From an uncultured Christensenellaceae bacterium (GTDB taxonomy: Bacteria; Bacillota; Clostridia; Christensenellales; Christensenellaceae): a stretch of DNA of 20,689 nt. Numbering within the stretch: position 1 is the first letter of the stretch; each line of letters starts with the position of its first letter. The stretch spans positions 1-20,689 of the forward strand of contig CAKROK010000037.1 of NCBI GenBank assembly GCA_934373295.1, given 5' to 3'. A program made the translations under genes and the position numbers. The notes under the pieces were generated by a model. The model did not search any database and was not told the origin of the DNA. It saw nothing but the letters and a program-made list of their open reading frames with translations. Positions 1 through 7,276 of this stretch are shown one piece after another.

Positions 1-77
1 GAGAAGGATGAGGAGATCGCAGACCTCCTTATGGGAAAGTCTGAAAACCACGGTTTTCAGAGAAAAATTGCAGAGTT
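1..77 (+). repeat. Dispersed 77-bp repeat, left copy (inverted relative to 19742-19818)
   Basis: Positions 1-77 match the reverse complement of 19742-19818 with one visible difference (A at 16, G in the other copy). It holds two hairpins: 11-29 (8-bp arms, loop GCA, with an A:C mismatch created by the A at 16) and 41-60 (9-bp arms CTGAAAACC/GGTTTTCAG). Weaker similarity continues to about 165, including the GAGCTTTGC hairpin that also follows the other copy, so the full unit may be about 165 bp. The copy may extend past the left edge. Confidence 0.85.
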
Positions 78-131
78 GACGTTTAAATCTGAATATTCTC
101 TTTAAAAACTAACTATTGACTTGAACAATTC

Positions 132-193
132 TTTAATGGAGCTTTGCGAAGCAAAGCAACCTTTTTCTTTGTTTGATAAGTCACTCCATTAAA
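132..193 (+). repeat. Nested hairpin repeat, copy 1
   Basis: An outer perfect 10-bp inverted repeat, TTTAATGGAG at 132-141 and CTCCATTAAA at 184-193, encloses an inner hairpin GCTTTGC-GAA-GCAAAGC at 141-157. The segment around the inner hairpin (about 33 bp from 135) recurs identically at 9907-9939, and a diverged inverted copy lies at 19663-19686. It contains no gene and does not sit directly after a stop codon, so a dispersed structural repeat is more likely than a plain terminator. Confidence 0.75.
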
Positions 194-340
194 ATTAAGC
201 GCACCAACCTCTCTCCCCATCTCCGTTTTTCACTATTACTTTTTACATATTACTTTCGCCCGTAGGGCGTACATTCCCACTGGCTTTTTGCCGCGTTTCG
301 TAGTAAAATGTACATAATAATACCGGGAGGAAATTTGATC

Positions 341-1996
341 TTGAAAACCTCGAGAATTTTTAGAATATTCATGATGGCGCTCGATACCGTCATACTGTTT
401 TTACTGCGTCCCTTTCGCCGCTTTACAAAGCTGTTTTCGTTTAAGCACGATGGGGGCAGCCTGGAAGATACCCCCCACGCCGTGGAGGAGACCCGCCCTG
501 AAAGGCTAGGCATAAAGCCCGAGCTGGAGGTGGACGGCAGCCCTGTCACCGATTTTAAACGCGAAAAACCCATAAACATGCCCTATGGCGAAAAATACTC
601 CGAGCGCGACGGCATACCCACTTTCCGCGGGGATAACCTCAGGAGCGGCGGCTCGTTCGGCACTTGCGATATGAGCGAAAAAAAGCTGGAGGTCGAGTGG
701 AGCGTGGATACCGGCCGCTTGAAAAAGGGCTATGGCAGCGGCTACTGGACGGGCAGCGGCTGGACGGGCCAGCCCCTCATCGCGCGCTGGAGCAATGAGG
801 AAAAATCCCATATGAACCTGTCCGACGCCGCAAAGGCGGATGATAGCTTCACCGAGGTCATATACTCCACAATGGACGGAAAGGTCTACTTTTTAGACCT
901 CAAAACGGGCGAGCGCACGAGGGATGAAATTGAGGTCGGCCTGCCCTTTAAGGGCGCGGGCGCGCTGCATCCGTCGCTCCCCATACTGCATTTAGGCCCG
1001 GGCGATTCCGGCCCCGATAAGGTCAAAGACTACGCGCGAGCATACCTCTATTCCCTCACCGACCAGAGCAAGCTGCTCGAATACGGCGGCGGCCCCGATC
1101 CCTTTGCGATAAGGGTTTTTCACGGCTTTGACAGCTCGCCCATATTCGATAAGCTCACGGACACCCTCATCGAGCCGGCTGAAAACGGCATTCTCTACAC
1201 AATGCGCCTCAACAGCAGCTTTGATGAAAACGGCAATATCAACATCGACCCGAGCGAGGTCGTCAAGCTGAGATACACCACCTCCCGCTCCAGCGAGGAA
1301 AAGTACTGGCTGGGCATGGAGGACTCCGCCGTTGTGTTTAAAAACTTCATTTATATAGCGGATAACGGCGGTAACCTCATGTGCATCGACTTAAACACCA
1401 TGAAGGTCATCTGGGCGCAGGACGTCGCGGACGACACGAACGGCTCCCCCGTGTTCAGCGTGGAGGACGGCGTGCCCTATATCTACATCGCGACCTCTCT
1501 GCACTGGAAGGCGAGCAGACTGTTCAAGCTGGGCGATGTTCCCATCTTCAAGATAAACGCGATAACGGGTCAATACGTCTGGATACGCAAATATCTTTGC
1601 AACACCGTCGCGGGCATATCGGGCGGCATACAGGCGACCTGCGTATGCGGCGCGGGCAGCATATCCGACCTCGTGATATTCCCCGTCGCGCGCACGCCCC
1701 AGGTCAGGAGCGGCCGCCTCGTCGCGCTTGATAAAAAGACGGGCGAGGAGGTCTGGAAGCTCAAGATGCGCCGCTATGCGTGGTCAAGCCCGGTCGCGGT
1801 ATACGATAAAAAGGGCAATGCCGCTATAGTCATAGGCGACTGCGAGGGCAGGCTCATGCTCGTGGACGGACGCACGGGCAAGGTGCTGGATTCCATCGAG
1901 CTGGGCGCGAATATCGAGGCGACGCCCGCCGTCTACGGCGATACGATAGTCGTGGGCACGCGCGGACAGAAGATCTTCGCGATAAAGATAAAGTAA
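341..1996 (+). CDS. Membrane-anchored PQQ-like beta-propeller repeat protein
   Basis: A protein of about 551 residues with PQQ/WD-type beta-propeller repeats. An entry motif FRGDN is at residues 95-99, and blade-like units follow, such as VYFLDLKTG (182-190), NLMCIDLNT (345-353), GRLVALDKKTGEEVW (458-472), GRLMLVDGRTGKVLD (503-517) and a closing KIFAIKIK. The hydrophobic N-terminus (about residues 8-25) followed by basic residues suggests an uncleaved anchor with the propeller outside the cell. I chose TTG at 341 because GGGAGG lies at 325-330, 10 nt upstream; the in-frame ATG at 308 lies upstream of that ribosome site, and ATG 371 would remove part of the anchor. Such propellers usually bind partners rather than carry PQQ; the role here is unknown. 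It heads the plus-strand gene run, 19 nt before the next gene. Confidence 0.8.
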   Translation: MKTSRIFRIFMMALDTVILFLLRPFRRFTKLFSFKHDGGSLEDTPHAVEETRPERLGIKPELEVDGSPVTDFKREKPINMPYGEKYSERDGIPTFRGDNLRSGGSFGTCDMSEKKLEVEWSVDTGRLKKGYGSGYWTGSGWTGQPLIARWSNEEKSHMNLSDAAKADDSFTEVIYSTMDGKVYFLDLKTGERTRDEIEVGLPFKGAGALHPSLPILHLGPGDSGPDKVKDYARAYLYSLTDQSKLLEYGGGPDPFAIRVFHGFDSSPIFDKLTDTLIEPAENGILYTMRLNSSFDENGNINIDPSEVVKLRYTTSRSSEEKYWLGMEDSAVVFKNFIYIADNGGNLMCIDLNTMKVIWAQDVADDTNGSPVFSVEDGVPYIYIATSLHWKASRLFKLGDVPIFKINAITGQYVWIRKYLCNTVAGISGGIQATCVCGAGSISDLVIFPVARTPQVRSGRLVALDKKTGEEVWKLKMRRYAWSSPVAVYDKKGNAAIVIGDCEGRLMLVDGRTGKVLDSIELGANIEATPAVYGDTIVVGTRGQKIFAIKIK

Positions 1997-2015
1997 TATT
2001 ATAGAGGATAGTTTT

Positions 2016-3068
2016 ATGAGAGCAGTCGGTATAATTTCACCCGATGAAATAAAAATGGTCGATATCCCCATCCCCGAGATGGGCGAATATGAATGCCTCG
2101 TCAAGATGCACGCCTGCGGCTTTTGCAACTGTACGGATACGGAAAGCGTGCTCAATACTCACATCCATAAGGACATGCCCTTTCCGCATATTCAGGGTCA
2201 TGAGGGTGTGGGCGAGGTCGTTAAAAAGGGCGCAAAGGTAGTCTCATATGACATCGGCGACAGGATAGTCTTTCCCGAGGGCAGGATAGCCCCCGAAAGC
2301 GGGTTTTACATGTGCGGCTGCGGTCACTTTGCGGATTACTGCATCGTGCGGGACTGCGCCGCATTGACGCAGGGCGGCCTGCCGCTGGGCAGCGTGTTCG
2401 CCGACTGGGCGAGGAAGTTCCCCAAGCAAATGAGCTATACGGACGCGGCGGTGATAACCCCCATGAGGGAGACGCTCTCCGCGGCGCGCAATTTCGGCAT
2501 AGGCGCAGGCTCGCGCGTGCTCATAATAGGCGACGGCCCGTCCGGCTTCGGCCTCGCGCTGTTCTCAAAATTAGAGGGCGCGGAGCTTGTCGCGGTCGCA
2601 GGGCATAGGAACGACCGCCTGATGCACGCGAAAAAAGACGCACATGCGGATATAGTCATAAATACGCATGACGAGGACGTTTTTTCGCGCTTTAAGGGCA
2701 ACGTCGATATTATAATAGACGCAGTGGGCAGCCCCGATATCCTCATACGCGCGTCGCATACCGTGCGCACGGGCGGAAAGGTCGGATTATACGCCGGTCT
2801 TAAAAAGGACCGCAGGATGATAGACTTTCACGAATTTGCGAACGATGTGTCTTTGCATAAGCTCTACTCTCCCTCCGGCGACAGAGAGGTCCATGACGAG
2901 CTTATGGAGCTTATCGCGGCGGGCAAGGTCGATCCCAAGCATTTTTACAGTCACATCCTGCCCATGGAGAAGTTTAAACAGGCTATGGATATGACGCTTG
3001 ACCGCACGGCGTTTAAGGTCGTGCTGGATTTTGACCTGTCTGCGGACGCTCCCGCAATTAAGGTTTAA
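2016..3068 (+). CDS. Zinc-type alcohol dehydrogenase-like protein (MDR superfamily)
   Basis: A 350-residue medium-chain dehydrogenase/reductase, expected to be a cytosolic NAD(P)-dependent alcohol or polyol dehydrogenase. The catalytic-domain signature is present: ACGFC with C37 as likely zinc ligand, GHEGVG with H62-E63, and GDRIVFPEG at 81-89. A Rossmann motif GDGPSGFG is at 172-179. The canonical four-cysteine structural zinc lobe (C-x2-C-x2-C-x7-C) is not visible; the cysteines here are at 100, 102, 109 and 114 with different spacing. The ATG has an AGAGGA ribosome site. Substrate cannot be assigned. It lies 36 nt before feoB, so co-transcription is likely, but no functional link is evident. 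Confidence 0.85.
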   Translation: MRAVGIISPDEIKMVDIPIPEMGEYECLVKMHACGFCNCTDTESVLNTHIHKDMPFPHIQGHEGVGEVVKKGAKVVSYDIGDRIVFPEGRIAPESGFYMCGCGHFADYCIVRDCAALTQGGLPLGSVFADWARKFPKQMSYTDAAVITPMRETLSAARNFGIGAGSRVLIIGDGPSGFGLALFSKLEGAELVAVAGHRNDRLMHAKKDAHADIVINTHDEDVFSRFKGNVDIIIDAVGSPDILIRASHTVRTGGKVGLYAGLKKDRRMIDFHEFANDVSLHKLYSPSGDREVHDELMELIAAGKVDPKHFYSHILPMEKFKQAMDMTLDRTAFKVVLDFDLSADAPAIKV

Positions 3069-3104
3069 AAACATAAACGGAAAATAGAGGAGACAATTAT
3101 AAAA

Positions 3105-5465
3105 ATGACTCTTGATAAGCTTTCAATCGGCAAGGACGCCGTTATTAGCGCGGTAAACTGCGACAAGGTTTCTTTAAGAAAGCATATTTTGGACATGGGC
3201 CTCACCCCGGGGACGGAGGTCACGCTCGTAAAGACCGCGCCCATGGGCGACCCGCTCGAGCTGCGCGTGCGCGGCTATGAGCTGACACTGAGACTGGCGG
3301 ACGCCGCCATGATAGATATAATGGACGTCCACGACGCGCATGAATACCGCCGCAAAAACGCCGAGCGCCGCGCCGCATTGGCTCACCCCGGCATGGGCGA
3401 GCAGACCTACGGTATGCGCCGCTCGGGAAAGGTCAAGGCGGAAGGAGCTAAGCTCACCTTCGCGCTTGCGGGCAACCAGAACTGCGGAAAGACCACTCTT
3501 TTTAATCAGCTCACCGGCTCCAACCAGCATGTGGGCAACTTCCCCGGAGTTACCGTCGACCGAAAGGACGGCGTCATCCGCCGTCACCCCGAGGCGACCG
3601 TGACGGATCTTCCCGGAATATACTCCCTTTCGCCGTATACGAGCGAGGAGATAGTCACGCGCGATTTCATATTGGATGAAAAGCCGGACGGCATAATAAA
3701 CATAGTCGACGCGACGAACATCGAAAGAAATCTCTATCTCACCATGCAGCTTATAGAGCTGGATATCCCCATGGTCATCGCATTAAACATGATGGACGAG
3801 GTTCGCGATAACGGCGGGACGATACGCATAAATGAGCTTGAATCACAGTTAGGCGTCCCCGTCATCCCCATATCCGCCGCGAAAAACGAGGGCATAGACG
3901 AGCTCATAGAGCACGCGGTACACGTCGCGCAGTACGGCGAGCATCCCGGACGGCTGGATTTCTGCGAGCCGGACGGCCCGGACGACGGCGCAGTCCACCG
4001 CTGCATACACGCCGTCAGCCACTTGATCGAGGATCACGCCACGCGCGTGGGCATACCCGTGCGCTTCGCCGCGACAAAGCTCATCGAAAACGATGAGATG
4101 ATGCTTAAAGCGATAAAATTAGATGAAAACGAGCGCGAGACGCTCGAACACATAATCCTCCAGATGGAGGAGGAAAGCGGCAAGGACAGGATGGCGGCTC
4201 TCGCGGATATGCGCTTTACGTTCATCACGGGAATATGCGCCCAGACGGTCGTAAAGCCGCAGCAGAGCAAGGAGCGCCGCCGCAGTGAAAAGATAGACCG
4301 CATTTTGACGGGAAAATACACCGCTATACCCGCATTCGTGCTCATAATGGCGCTCGTGTTCTATCTCACCTTCGGCGTGATAGGTCAGGGCTTATCAGAC
4401 CTCATGGAAAAGGGCATTGGCTGGCTCACGACGGTGGTGGACGGCGCGCTCACGGCATACGGCTTAAACGAGGTCGTGCATTCGCTCATAATTGACGGCA
4501 TCTTCGCGGGCGTGGGCAGCGTGCTTACATTCCTGCCCATAATCGTGGTGCTGTTCTTCTTTTTATCGATATTGGAGGACAGCGGATATATGGCGAGGGT
4601 CGCGTTCGTCATGGACAAGCTGTTGAGGCGCATAGGCCTTTCGGGCAGGAGCTTCGTGCCCATGCTCATAGGCTTCGGCTGCTCCGTCCCCGCGATAATG
4701 GCGACGCGCACTCTCCCCTCTGATAGAGACAGAAAGATGACCGTGCTTTTGACGCCCTTTATGAGCTGCTCCGCAAAGCTGCCCATATACGCGCTGTTTA
4801 CGGCGGCTTTTTTCCCGAAAAACGGCACGCTCGTGATGATAGGGCTTTACTTTATAGGCATAATCGTGGGCATACTGTTCATGCTTCTGTTAAAGGGCAC
4901 TGCGTTTAAGGGCGAGCCCGTCCCGTTCGTAATGGAGCTTCCAAACTACCGCCTGCCCAGCCCTAAAAGCGTATGGCAGCTCATATACGACAAGGCAAAG
5001 GACTTCATAACAAAGGCGTTTACGGTGATATTCGTCGCGACGGTCGTCATTTGGTTCCTACAGACATTTGACTATCATTTAAACGTCGTCGCGGATTCTC
5101 AGGACAGCCTGCTCGCCGCGATAGGCAGCATGATATCGCCCATCTTTAAGCCGCTCGGTTTTTCCGATTGGCGGATATCCACCGCGCTCATAACGGGCTT
5201 CACGGCAAAGGAGAGCGTCGTAAGCACATTGACCGTGCTTTTGGGCGGGGATACCTCCGCACTTTCCGCGATTTTTTCTCCCTTTACGGCATTCGTGTTC
5301 CTCGTGTTCACGCTGCTTTATACGCCCTGCGTCGCTGCGATCGCCGCGGTACGGCGTGAGCTGGGGGGAAAATGGTCTGTGGGCGTGGTCATTTTACAAT
5401 GTCTCATAGCGTGGATAGCCGCGTTTTTGGTGTTCCAGCTGGGCATATTGTTCGGGCTGGCGTAG
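3105..5465 (+). CDS. feoB: Ferrous iron transporter FeoB with fused N-terminal FeoA domain
   Basis: A 786-residue inner-membrane Fe(II) uptake protein. Residues 1-75 form a FeoA (SH3-like) domain, here fused to FeoB. The G domain follows, with G1 GNQNCGKT (123-130), G2 Thr in FPGVTV (150), G3 DLPG (168-171), G4 NMMD (228-231) and G5 SAAK (257-260). A helical spacer runs to about 400. The membrane part carries the Gate motifs GCSVPA (525-530) and CSAKLP (555-560), GFTAKESVVSTL (698-709) and YTPC (739-742). All motifs look intact. The start has GAGGAG upstream. The FeoB-associated Cys-rich gene begins 3 nt after the stop, so the two are surely co-transcribed. Feo operons are commonly under Fur or Fnr-type control, but I see no operator here. 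Confidence 0.97.
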   Translation: MTLDKLSIGKDAVISAVNCDKVSLRKHILDMGLTPGTEVTLVKTAPMGDPLELRVRGYELTLRLADAAMIDIMDVHDAHEYRRKNAERRAALAHPGMGEQTYGMRRSGKVKAEGAKLTFALAGNQNCGKTTLFNQLTGSNQHVGNFPGVTVDRKDGVIRRHPEATVTDLPGIYSLSPYTSEEIVTRDFILDEKPDGIINIVDATNIERNLYLTMQLIELDIPMVIALNMMDEVRDNGGTIRINELESQLGVPVIPISAAKNEGIDELIEHAVHVAQYGEHPGRLDFCEPDGPDDGAVHRCIHAVSHLIEDHATRVGIPVRFAATKLIENDEMMLKAIKLDENERETLEHIILQMEEESGKDRMAALADMRFTFITGICAQTVVKPQQSKERRRSEKIDRILTGKYTAIPAFVLIMALVFYLTFGVIGQGLSDLMEKGIGWLTTVVDGALTAYGLNEVVHSLIIDGIFAGVGSVLTFLPIIVVLFFFLSILEDSGYMARVAFVMDKLLRRIGLSGRSFVPMLIGFGCSVPAIMATRTLPSDRDRKMTVLLTPFMSCSAKLPIYALFTAAFFPKNGTLVMIGLYFIGIIVGILFMLLLKGTAFKGEPVPFVMELPNYRLPSPKSVWQLIYDKAKDFITKAFTVIFVATVVIWFLQTFDYHLNVVADSQDSLLAAIGSMISPIFKPLGFSDWRISTALITGFTAKESVVSTLTVLLGGDTSALSAIFSPFTAFVFLVFTLLYTPCVAAIAAVRRELGGKWSVGVVILQCLIAWIAAFLVFQLGILFGLA

Positions 5466-5468
5466 GCT

Positions 5469-5720
5469 ATGGGGCCGCTGGAAATAACACTGCTCATTGC
5501 GATAGGCATATGGCTGATATTCGCCGTGAGGAGCATAATCAAGAACAAGGGCGGCTGCTCATGCGGCTGCGACGGCTGCAAAAGCCGCAAAAGCAGTAAA
5601 AAATGCACAAACTGCAAAGGCTGCGATAACTGCGATAAATGCGATAAATGCGATAAATGCGATAAATGCATAGACAGCAAAAATAACAGTGACGAAAGGA
5701 AAGACGATGGGAATAATTGA
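5469..5720 (+). CDS. FeoB-associated Cys-rich membrane protein
   Basis: A small 83-residue protein with one N-terminal transmembrane helix (about residues 6-24) followed by a cytosolic-side Cys-rich tail. Twelve cysteines lie at 30, 32, 34, 37, 46, 49, 52, 55, 58, 61, 64 and 67. The last part is a run of Cys-Asp-Lys triplets, and the C-terminus is polar and acidic. Position directly behind feoB and the helix-plus-cysteines layout match the FeoB-associated Cys-rich family, proposed to assist iron transfer or FeoB assembly. The triplet run is encoded by a 9-bp tandem repeat and looks longer than the short Cys cluster expected of the family. The end overlaps the start of the nitroreductase gene by 14 nt. 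Confidence 0.88.
   Translation: MGPLEITLLIAIGIWLIFAVRSIIKNKGGCSCGCDGCKSRKSSKKCTNCKGCDNCDKCDKCDKCDKCIDSKNNSDERKDDGNN
5631..5666 (+). repeat. 9-bp tandem repeat TGCGATAAA x4 inside coding sequence
   Basis: Four perfect head-to-tail copies of TGCGATAAA encode Cys-Asp-Lys repeats; a fifth imperfect unit (TGCGATAAC) precedes them at 5622-5630. Because the unit is three codons long, copy-number slippage would add or remove Cys-Asp-Lys without breaking the frame. Confidence 0.97.
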
Positions 5721-6210
5721 AAACAGGCGGTCTATACGCCGCTTTACAAACGAGCCCGTTTGTCGGGAGACTCTTGAAAGAATAGTGCGCGCGGGGATGC
5801 ACGCAGCGAACGCCTACGGCACGCGCCCGTGGCAATTCCTCGTTTTAACGGAAAGGGAGAATATCGAAAGGGCAGCCGCGGTCAACCCGAACTGCTCCCC
5901 CGCCAAAAACGCCGCCGCGCTCATAATACCGCTCTATGACCCGCAAAGGGAGCATAAAAAGAGCGACTGGTGGATGGAGGACATGTCCGCCTGCGCGCAG
6001 AACATCCTTCTTAAAATAACCGAGGAGGGGCTGGGCGGCGTATGGCTGGGAATATGCCCGCGGGAGGACAGGATGGACTACCTGAAAAGAGAGTTTGGCA
6101 TCCCCGAACATCTCATTCCTTTCTGCATAATCGCGCTGGGGCATCCCGCCGAGCAGGGCGATACAGAGGACAGAGAGGATTCAAAAGTAGTTTTTGAAAG
6201 GTACGAATAA
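5707..6210 (+). CDS. Nitroreductase family protein (FMN-dependent, NAD(P)H-type)
   Basis: A 167-residue flavoprotein of the nitroreductase superfamily, expected to bind FMN and use NAD(P)H to reduce nitro compounds, quinones or flavins in the cytosol. The N-terminal MGIIENRRSIRRF carries the typical phosphate-binding RRSIR; ARG and aromatic positions around GTRPWQFLVL (38-47) and the late GLGGVWLGICPRE segment fit the family, as does the ending IIALGHPAE. ATG 5707 is preferred over GTG 5689 because GAAAGGA lies just upstream of it and the family motif starts immediately. It overlaps the previous gene by 14 nt and stops 1 nt before the next start. Exact substrate unknown. Confidence 0.88.
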   Translation: MGIIENRRSIRRFTNEPVCRETLERIVRAGMHAANAYGTRPWQFLVLTERENIERAAAVNPNCSPAKNAAALIIPLYDPQREHKKSDWWMEDMSACAQNILLKITEEGLGGVWLGICPREDRMDYLKREFGIPEHLIPFCIIALGHPAEQGDTEDREDSKVVFERYE

Positions 6211-6211
6211 G

Positions 6212-6709
6212 ATGGCAAAGATTTCAAAAACGGCCTTTATCGCGGACGGCGCAAAGGTCTTAGGCAACGTCGAAATAGGCGAAAACTGCGGAATATGGTA
6301 TAACGCCGTGCTGCGCGGGGACAGGGATAAGATAGTCGTGGGCGACAACAGCAACGTCCAGGACTGCGCGGTGCTGCATGTCGACTACGGCAAGCCCTGC
6401 ATAGTGGGCGAGCATGTCACGATAGGACACGGTGCGATAGTACACGCCTGCACCGTCGAGGACGAGGCGCTTATAGGCATGGGCGCGACGATACTTCACG
6501 GCGCGCATATCGGCAAGGGCGCCATGATAGCCGCGGGCGCGCTCGTCGCGATGAACAAGGATATTCCCCCGTATTCACTTGCGGTGGGCGTACCCGCGCG
6601 CGTCGTGAGGATGCTCACCCCCGAGGAGATAGAGCACAATAAAAAGAACGCCGCGGAATACGTCGCGGAGGCTTGGGAATACCGCGAACGGCTATCCAAA
6701 GACAGATAA
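6212..6709 (+). CDS. Gamma-carbonic anhydrase-fold (left-handed beta-helix hexapeptide) protein
   Basis: A 165-residue hexapeptide-repeat protein that should form a trimeric left-handed beta-helix. The three likely metal ligands are H56 (VLH), H73 and H78 (IGHGAIVH), with the conserved RGD at 35-37 and the VPARVVR C-terminal helix start. This matches the YrdA/PaaY-like gamma-carbonic anhydrase family, whose members bind Zn, Co or Fe; many have no proven carbonic anhydrase activity. ATG 6212 is preferred to the in-frame TTG at 6194 because MAKISKTAF aligns with the family start and a GAAAGG ribosome site precedes it. It directly abuts the nitroreductase gene. Confidence 0.92.
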   Translation: MAKISKTAFIADGAKVLGNVEIGENCGIWYNAVLRGDRDKIVVGDNSNVQDCAVLHVDYGKPCIVGEHVTIGHGAIVHACTVEDEALIGMGATILHGAHIGKGAMIAAGALVAMNKDIPPYSLAVGVPARVVRMLTPEEIEHNKKNAAEYVAEAWEYRERLSKDR

Positions 6710-6733
6710 AAAGGCATAAACGGGGTATTATAT

Positions 6734-7261
6734 ATGAACAGGATATTAGTAGTTGTCGATTATCAGGCGGATTTTGTGGACGGCGCACTGGGTTTTAAGG
6801 GTGCAGAGCTTTTAGACGAGCCTATCTCACAAAAAATCCGCGAATACGGCGAGGGGAATGTCTTTTATACGCTGGACACGCATTTTTCCGACTATCTCTC
6901 CACGCGCGAGGGGAAAAACCTCCCCATAGAGCACTGCATAAAGGGTACGCCCGGCTGGCTCCCCTACGGAAAAACCGCCGACGCGCTCAAGGCCGTGAAC
7001 GCGGTCGCCCTTGAAAAGCGCTCATTCGGATTAGACATTTCCGACCCGAGCATAAACGCTATGCTGCCGGAAAACGTGGATGAAATCGAGCTCGTGGGGC
7101 TGGTCTCAAGCATATGCGTGATATCAAACGCAGTCATATTCCAGACGAAATACCCCGAGGCGAGGGTGACGGTATGCTCAGAGCTCACGGCAGGAGCGGA
7201 TGAGGAGCTTCACACCGCGGCGTTAAAGGTCATGGCGGGATTTCAGGTAAACGTCAAATAA
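6734..7261 (+). CDS. pncA: Nicotinamidase / isochorismatase-family hydrolase
   Basis: A 175-residue cytosolic hydrolase of the isochorismatase fold. The catalytic triad is visible: D9 in VVVDYQADF, K95 in ALEKRSF and C128 in SSICVISNA. LDTHFSDY (47-54) supplies metal-site residues, and IEHCIKGTPGW (65-75) is the usual segment near the active site. Nicotinamidase hydrolyses nicotinamide to nicotinate, feeding the Preiss-Handler route to NAD. The next gene is NAD+ synthetase, the last enzyme of that route, only 15 nt away, which supports this over other isochorismatase-like activities. The symbol rests on motif and context, not on a search. Confidence 0.88.
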   Translation: MNRILVVVDYQADFVDGALGFKGAELLDEPISQKIREYGEGNVFYTLDTHFSDYLSTREGKNLPIEHCIKGTPGWLPYGKTADALKAVNAVALEKRSFGLDISDPSINAMLPENVDEIELVGLVSSICVISNAVIFQTKYPEARVTVCSELTAGADEELHTAALKVMAGFQVNVK

Positions 7262-7276
7262 GCGAGGTAAATTTTA

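Larger units (their letters stand above)
1..340. other. Non-coding, repeat-bearing region upstream of the first gene
   Basis: No convincing gene is visible here. The stretch begins with one copy of a 77-bp dispersed repeat, continues with an AT-rich spacer and a nested hairpin repeat at 132-193, and ends with pyrimidine-rich DNA and a small hairpin (5-bp stem CGCCC/GGGCG at 257-269). A minus-strand open frame at 250-579 lies mostly across the start of the beta-propeller gene and looks like a shadow. I could not identify a convincing sigma-70 promoter for the downstream operon. Confidence 0.6.

Noticed and set aside
5622..5666. Short regular repeats as a CRISPR-like array
   Set aside because: The units are 9 bp, contiguous, without spacers, and lie in frame inside a Cys-rich gene.
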